A DNA stretch of 64,000 bases. It comes from Marasmius tenuissimus. Taxonomy: Eukaryota > Basidiomycota > Agaricomycetes > Agaricales > Marasmiaceae. The notes beneath the pieces were generated by a model. It was not told the DNA's origin. It searched no databases and saw only the letters and a list, made by a program, of their open reading frames with translations. Below, in pieces: positions 58,430 through 64,000 of this stretch; the first letter of the stretch is position 1; the number at the start of each line of letters is the position of its first letter. The stretch spans positions 1 to 64,000 of the forward strand of contig JAQOTA010000067.1 in NCBI GenBank assembly GCA_029532415.1, in the 5' to 3' direction. The position numbers and the translations under genes are program-made.

Positions 58430-58937
58430 TAGGGTTGTCAACGGTTGGGCGGAACCGGCGGTTTGAACCGCCTGGTCCCGGACCGAACCAGACCGTGACG
58501 TCAAACCGGTTTGGCCAACCGGCATTCCCGGTTTGGTTTCGGACCGGCTGCAACTGTGGCGAACTGGTTGCAACCGTGCTATGATTTCTTTTTTTTTTAC
58601 ACCCAACTCAGCTTGCAATAGCGTGCATTATGCCATGCTTAAAACTGAAAAAGTTTACTTTGTTCAAATGTTTGAGTTTTTGAGATTGTGAGCCTCAAGA
58701 TTTCAAGTCCGGCCACTGAAAGCAAACAAGATGCCCGGGGCACAGAAAATTTGACATAGAAAAAGTAAAAATAGAATGAAAAATATATATATTGACTCTG
58801 CCGGTTGAAACCGCAGTCAACTGGTTTGGGCGGTTCCACAACCGGATTTACGGTTCCAAATCGGTTTTCAAACCGCCGAAACCGGACCATCCGGTTTGGA
58901 AACCGGTTCAAACCGGAACCGCCCGTTGGCAACCCTA
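58430..58937. mobile_element. hAT-like MITE with 8-bp target duplication GCTCGACA
   Basis: 508 bp. The ends are TAGGGTTG[T/C]CAACGG in inverted orientation. GCTCGACA flanks it at 58422-58429 and 58938-58945. Both subterminal regions are packed with ACCGG/CCGGTTT motifs, likely transposase-binding repeats. It is a different family from the CAAGGGG elements and has no coding capacity. Confidence 0.9.
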
Positions 58938-59097
58938 GCTCGACATCGACCACAAATGATTGTATCAGTAACATCAGCAAGAGAAAGCCACCGAGGGTGA
59001 CGGATGTTCGAACTTTGTATGAGTGAAAGCTTGAGACATATCCTCTTTATGATACCGACATGGTCGCGATGGTAAAAAGGTAATGGTTGCTATAATA

Positions 59098-59610
59098 GGC
59101 AGTTTGCGTGGCTCGACAAGTGTGCAAAAACATTGCGTAATACGAACTTGTTCGAGATTCGGCCTTTTTTGCGTTGCGTGAGACTACCTTCAAGCTCACG
59201 CGTATTGTCCTTCTGAAGGACTCTCCCCTGGTTCAAATTCCCTCAGAAAGATGTGGTTGAGTCTCTGGGAGATGAAGGATATCACAAGAAGCCAATCTCT
59301 CGACCAGGAGGAGCTATAGATCAGCAAGATGCTGCTGCAAGAAATTACCTGTGACGTCACTGGCCATATTGTTCGTGTTCGAGTACACCTCTATCATGAA
59401 ATTACCAGCGGGGAATGGTCATTTTCAGTGCTACAAAGTGCTTATGCGTCTCTCTGAATCAATTCATGCTGTGCGAGAACAATTTATGGTACGGGAGGTA
59501 CGCAGAACTGGTCAGTGTTGGTGGCCTTACGCAACGTAAAAATGGCCAAATCTCGAACAGGTTCGTATTACGCAATGTTTTCGCACACCTGTCGAGCCGC
59601 GCAAACTGCC
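59098..59610. mobile_element. Long-TIR element with 5-bp TAATA duplication
   Basis: 513 bp with about 90-bp terminal inverted repeats starting GGCAGTTTGCG, roughly 90% identical. TAATA flanks it at 59093-59097 and 59611-59615 (TA alone cannot be excluded). It has no transposase. A decayed relative is at 62661-63055. Confidence 0.85.
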
Positions 59611-59615
59611 TAATA

Positions 59616-60167
59616 AACATGGTCAGTCTCGTCGTTGCTCGACCGACGAGTTTTGAAGTATCATACCTAGTCAGAACAGGTTGGAGGTCTTAGAAGTAGA
59701 TGCACTGCAACTATCACAGCTGAAGCAGAGATTCGTATTCTGACTATGAGACTGGACACCCGCCACACGCCGTCATTCTAAAATATCCTCTTGCTGAGAG
59801 TCACTGTACTGGACAACCGCTTTATTTCAATAATAAAACCCTCGCTGGATGAGCAAGCGGACAGCAATTCATCTGAACAAGAAGTAGGTCCTATTCGCTC
59901 CATCATCACCATCTCGAACGATATCATCAGGTCGTCCACAGCTCACCGGCTTCCATCTCCTAGCTGCAGCACCTTAGCTATTAGTAATCACATTGAGTAT
60001 GATGCAGCTTCTTATATGTTTGCTGTTTGCTCATCATTACTCGGGCTCTAATTTGGCCATAAATTTGGCAGTAAGCTCATATCAGCTGGCACAACAAAAA
60101 CATCTGGCATTATAGAGGTTATTCCCAACAGTCATGTCAGCTTAATGACTCCATTGTATTGGCGGAC
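59616..60167. other. No supported gene
   Basis: Short frames only. It may include the lost 5' end of paralogue 3. Confidence 0.4.
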
Positions 60168-61215
60168 ATGACGATATCAGAGCATGTGTGTAGAGAGCTG
60201 GCATCTCGGCGGTATGCTCAGATATGTACCCGTGGAGTGGTTTTCTGACCTAATTACAGGTCACTGCTGTTCCCCCAGCTGCTTGGACTGGCCTAGTCCA
60301 AGCAGCCAACGTGGATTGGCATGATGGTAAGAGTCTTTGGTTGGTGGTTTTTTCTACAGACACTGACACTGACAATCACATTGAAGAACTGGCAAACAGG
60401 GAAGAGTTTGCCAATCAGATGTGGGCTGAAGGGAGTACGGTAACTACAGTTGTGTGGCACTACCTTTGGTATACACAGTATATCTACCTTTTTGAAATCC
60501 TTTGTTGGCTAAGAGTGTCTTAAGGCCACCTCATTCAATGCTCTGCTAGCAGACAAGACTCTGGCAATACCTGTGAGTGGTTTACTTATAGAACTTACCC
60601 TCCCCTGATAGTTGAATAGCAGGTTTCAGCCAAGTGGGGATTCTGGACACTCAACCTCAAAACCCACACTTGGCAATACAACATCCCTTCCATCTTACCA
60701 CCAAACACTGACCTCTCTCTTGCCCTGCTCCACTTTTCACCAACCCCATTTCACCAAGAAATGCCTCCCCAACTCAACCCACTGGGCACTGGGCGCAAAA
60801 GACTGTAATGCATGTGTATTATGCTATAGTCTATGTTATAATAATTCTGAAAGAAAATAACACAAATGACTGTGCATTATGTTGAATCTACTTGAACAAT
60901 ATATTATAATGCTCAAATAAATTCAACACAATGCATTCTCATTTGTGTCATTTTTTTTAGAATTATCATAACATAATGACCCTGGCGAGTGCCCCTCCAT
61001 TCCTCACCAATTCCCTGCTCATCTCTATTTCCCTCAGTGTTTATTGACAAGGCTCCATTTCCTCTTATTGGCACAATGCCAAATAACCCCACATCTTTGA
61101 CCCCTATTTCTCTATTTGTCCCTCCAATTCCTACAAAGCATAGCGACAGGAAGCATTTCATGGAGAACTGGAAGGACAGGAGGATGCAGTTTCTGATTTT
61201 TGTTTATGTCAATTA
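60168..61215 (+). pseudogene. Decayed third paralogue of the 50149/55600 family
   Basis: Pieces in order match the family. Examples are the ATATCAGAGCATGTGTGTAG exon (60176-60212), the PTWI-like block (60262-60325), the WHYLWYT block (near 60460), the block before PLRRE (60720-60790), and STPIYLFVPP-like LTPISLFVPPIPT (61090-61140). The first exons are gone and the FARHGLLTFGAVV block is missing, replaced by a foldback repeat at 60829-60979. Confidence 0.75.
60829..60979. repeat. Foldback repeat inside paralogue 3
   Basis: The two arms of about 65 bp (60829-60894 and 60914-60979) are inverted copies at around 80% identity, AT-rich, separated by about 20 bp. In transcripts it would form a long hairpin. 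It lies where the other paralogues carry their middle exons. Confidence 0.7.
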
Positions 61216-62660
61216 GAATTTAGCCTTCAGCTATACTATTTGCTCACTCTCTGTATGCAACCTTGAGACTGAGTCTTATCAGTGCCTCGACTGTATGCAA
61301 TCCAATTCAAGTTTTCCCTCAACTTAGGATGCTGCTACAAAAGCATTGTTCTCAGAGACTGAATGTCTACCTGAATCATTTTGTCTGAACCAAGATTCTT
61401 AGTCTTACTCTTAATGTTTCATTTGATCAAGGGCAGTGGTGGTCAGGTATAGTCTGGTCTTGGTGCCTCATATTCTAAATGTATGTGGCTGTGAATGTAG
61501 GCATATGTCCACCTCAACTGAATCTGATTCCCATGTTTTGTTTTGAGGGCTCTCCCGTGAATCAGCTGGCAAGTTTATAAAGGAGTGTTGAATCCGTGGA
61601 CTATTATTAGATCCCAGTATATTCAAAGTCCCAGTTCACTCTTCCCACCATTGTATTATGCAGGACAATGCATTTGCTATTGTTCCATTCTTCATTGTTC
61701 ATTATGGTCATATGTACAATTTCTATTGTTCTCCTTATATGGTATTTACTATTGTCTATACATGTATATAAGCTTGTAGTTCTCTAGTTGAATCTACAGT
61801 GTGCTTGAGCTTCTATGTCTCGCCTCTATCTCTCTAAACTCCTCTCTGGTAAGTAGTAGTGTAGTCATGTTGTAGTCCTCTGCACTAGGTGTCATGCCAG
61901 CTCATCAAGGAGCACTGTGTTTGAACTGACATGAGAGCAGACATAATTAAAATGGTACCAACTTGAGGTCCCCACTCCCCAGAACAGGGAGATTGTAAGA
62001 GTTCTGCCCCTTGGTCCCCTTCACAAAGCGCCGTTGTTTGCTGTTGAGTTTGTATAAGTGCTGGTCAGGCCTGCTAAAATAACATAACTGCCATATCTCA
62101 CTGACAGAAATGATCAGAGGTAAATCTTACCTTTCATCGGAGTTGGCCACCAAAACGTCCTGACTCTCACCCACTGGTGAGATACGTCGAGCGTGAAGAT
62201 CGAATTGACAGGGCAGTACAACATACCCACTCGAGCAAATGCTCAAAGGATCACTGCCCATGAACAAAGGTTGATATCACCTTGTAGAATCAGCACAAAT
62301 GTTGCCAATGTCTATGAATCATGATACCAGCCGTGACCGTTTAATCTGACGGGGTGGTCCAACGTACCTACAGGAACAAAAGCTTGGGATATGGTCACGT
62401 TGTTGCAACTCAGAAACTTGAGTGTCAGACTAATATTGTCACCAACCGACCATGTCACGGTTGATTTTAGCCTCATAAGGTTATTTGTATTATTTTTTTG
62501 CTCCGACCAAGCTTCTGATTGTGATTTTTAGTCATATTGAGAAGTGAAACGATCAAGGGATATGAGTGTGCTCGCTTGCGCAACCATAGATCGCATCCCA
62601 ATGGCTGTTGATGTTCAAGGATAAGAGCATTTGGAACGCTCGAGCAAGGTGGCTTCATAG
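61216..62660. other. No supported gene
   Basis: AT-richer sequence with stop codons in all frames. No TIR pair, tRNA or splice-consistent frame was found. Confidence 0.45.
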
Positions 62661-63055
62661 GGCTGTGTGTAAATTATGTCAAATTGTGCTGGACCAGATC
62701 ACGTTCGTTATTTTTCGGTATTTTGCGTTATGTAAGGCAACCTTGAAACTCATACAATTCCTCTCATTCCACAATAATCTCCTTGAAATAAAGTTCTTGA
62801 CAGTGTTGTTTTGAGACACTCAGCCATCAGATGTATCACAAATGGTTGTTGGACCGGCTAGGAGGGGCTGTAGACTGGCAAAAAACTAGTCATGATGACA
62901 TCAGCCGGTATCGCTCGTGCCGAGCATGCGTTGAGCAAGCATCAACACTGAAACTAGCAAGAAAAAAGAAGGAATTCTCAATGAATCCCGAAAAATATCG
63001 AATGGTTCATGGGACGCAATGCTTTTCGCACGCCAACCGTGTCACGCAAACTGCC
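62661..63055. mobile_element. Degenerate relative of the 59098-59610 element
   Basis: The right end (ACGCAATGCTTTTCGCAC ... ACGCAAACTGCC) matches the right end of 59098-59610. The left end (GGCTGTGTGT..., then TATTTTGCGTTATGTAAGGC) is recognisable but diverged. TAAT follows the right end, but no clear left duplicate is seen. Confidence 0.55.
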
Positions 63056-64000
63056 TAATCAAATACGTCGTGCGACCGGGAGCTTGGGAGAAATCCTTTG
63101 GAGGTCCCAGCGAAAGTTACATCAGAATAGAACAAGCAAATACGTGATATGAGAATGTAAGGTAGACTAATGCTTGAACCTTAGCATTCCCGGCCACACA
63201 TAATCAACCTAATATTGTAGGCTTGTCGTGCTTTCAAAATTCCAGCGCATTATTGTGAGTATTCGAGATTTCCAGCGGCGACGGAGAGCCAATGTAACCC
63301 ATGTCCGACATACGTTATCATTTCTCCAGGGCTTGTAGTGGCACTTTTGTACGCTAGTGTAGCACTCGAGACGTCGGAAGGAGAGACGTAACCACCGAGA
63401 TGAGCTGCGCTGCGTGGGTCCTGGGAGAGAAACTCATACTGTAGCGGCCAGTAGCATCTTTTGTATGTAGTGTCTACGGCTGGGAACATATCTTGTTTTG
63501 GCTAAAAATTCGATGAAGTCGGGATTGCTCTACAAAAAAGCTCGTATAAATATGGAGGGCAATAGAAAGACTCCTCATAAGTCGGGACAACGGCCTCGAG
63601 GTGCTCGAGCGGACGGCCTTACAGGGCTGTGTGGAAGCGTCTTGGGTTCATGTTAACAATGTATTGATCGCCTCGGCAATATGTTGAGAAGACAAAGAGT
63701 TAGTACCAGGAACATTTGAGCACCACGAGCCGTTACTCTGCTATCGCCCCTTCAATCGAAACAAGATCCTTTGGTGTTTGTGTGCAGTGGATGAGTTTCG
63801 AGGAAAGGATCGGACTTTTGACTGTTCGTGGTTCTTTACCTATTGCTATTGAAGAAACACTTAAAGTTGATCAGTAGCTGGCTATATGTCAGTTCACTCG
63901 GCTCGGGGATAAAAGAGATACTCCGAGCGTACCTCGAGCCCAGCATGTGTATGCCAATGACAATTCTTCACCTCAGCCAAGTCATATGATGTATCTCGTT
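63056..64000. other. No firm gene; one possible exon
   Basis: On the minus strand 63489-63250 (79 codons) reads like a real exon (SQDPRSAAHLGGYVSPSDVS), with an acceptor-like AG upstream, but no partner exon or family was identified. A TATAAATA occurs at 63545-63552 on the plus strand. Confidence 0.25.

Noticed and set aside
58639..59026. Frames rich in Asn/Arg/Phe inside and beside the MITE
   Set aside because: They are translations of the ACCGG repeat motifs and cross the element boundary.
1..64000. CRISPR arrays, bacterial operons or prophage-like genes
   Set aside because: None seen. Spliced genes, LTR elements and intron-bearing tRNAs show nuclear fungal DNA.

Overview
The window looks like nuclear DNA of a filamentous basidiomycete, most likely a Rhizoctonia/Ceratobasidium-type agaricomycete. 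This is inferred from many short GT-AG introns of about 45-60 nt, intron-bearing tRNA genes, a DUF6535 gene, decaying F-box/LRR-type genes, an expansion of small secreted ricin-B-fold (CBM13-like) proteins, and a chromodomain Ty3/Gypsy retrotransposon present twice.

Layout. 1-6661: Ty3/Gypsy element E1 (+), 5' LTR missing its first two bases. 6662-23944: a segmentally duplicated zone with tRNA-Glu(TTC) and tRNA-Asp(GTC) genes (all -, all with introns), their pseudogenes, and secreted lectin-like genes A (broken), B and C. Embedded in it are a spliced membrane-protein gene (11416-12779, -), a small spliced gene (16198-16632, -) and a hAT-like MITE (15087-15465). 23950-30627: second, inverted Gypsy copy E2 (-) with a perfect 5-bp target duplication. 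31323-32049: lectin gene D. 32512-33905: secreted histidine phosphatase (-). 35215-38364: DUF6535 gene split by a 0.6-kb TIR element. 40002-40367: foldback repeat. 41200-43383: intact 12-exon sugar transporter. 43599-49174: F-box-like genes and relics. 50149-61215: three copies of an uncharacterised spliced gene family (two apparently complete, one decayed), with hAT-like MITEs (53367-53925, 58430-58937), a long-TIR element (59098-59610) and a foldback. 61216-64000: mostly empty, with a decayed relative of the long-TIR element.

The most interesting material is the retroelement pair. Both copies carry a PBS perfectly complementary (15 nt) to a stretch inside their own LTR (Tf1/sushi-style self-priming), a canonical -1 slippery heptamer GGGTTTT just before the gag stop, a coding-like open leader upstream of the gag ATG, and an extra 370-codon ORF3 with two zinc-knuckle-like motifs between pol and the 3' LTR. 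All eight nonsense codons separating the copies are TGA where the other copy has an Arg CGA/CGG codon, which points to CpG decay. No CRISPR array, rRNA or bacterial-type feature was seen.
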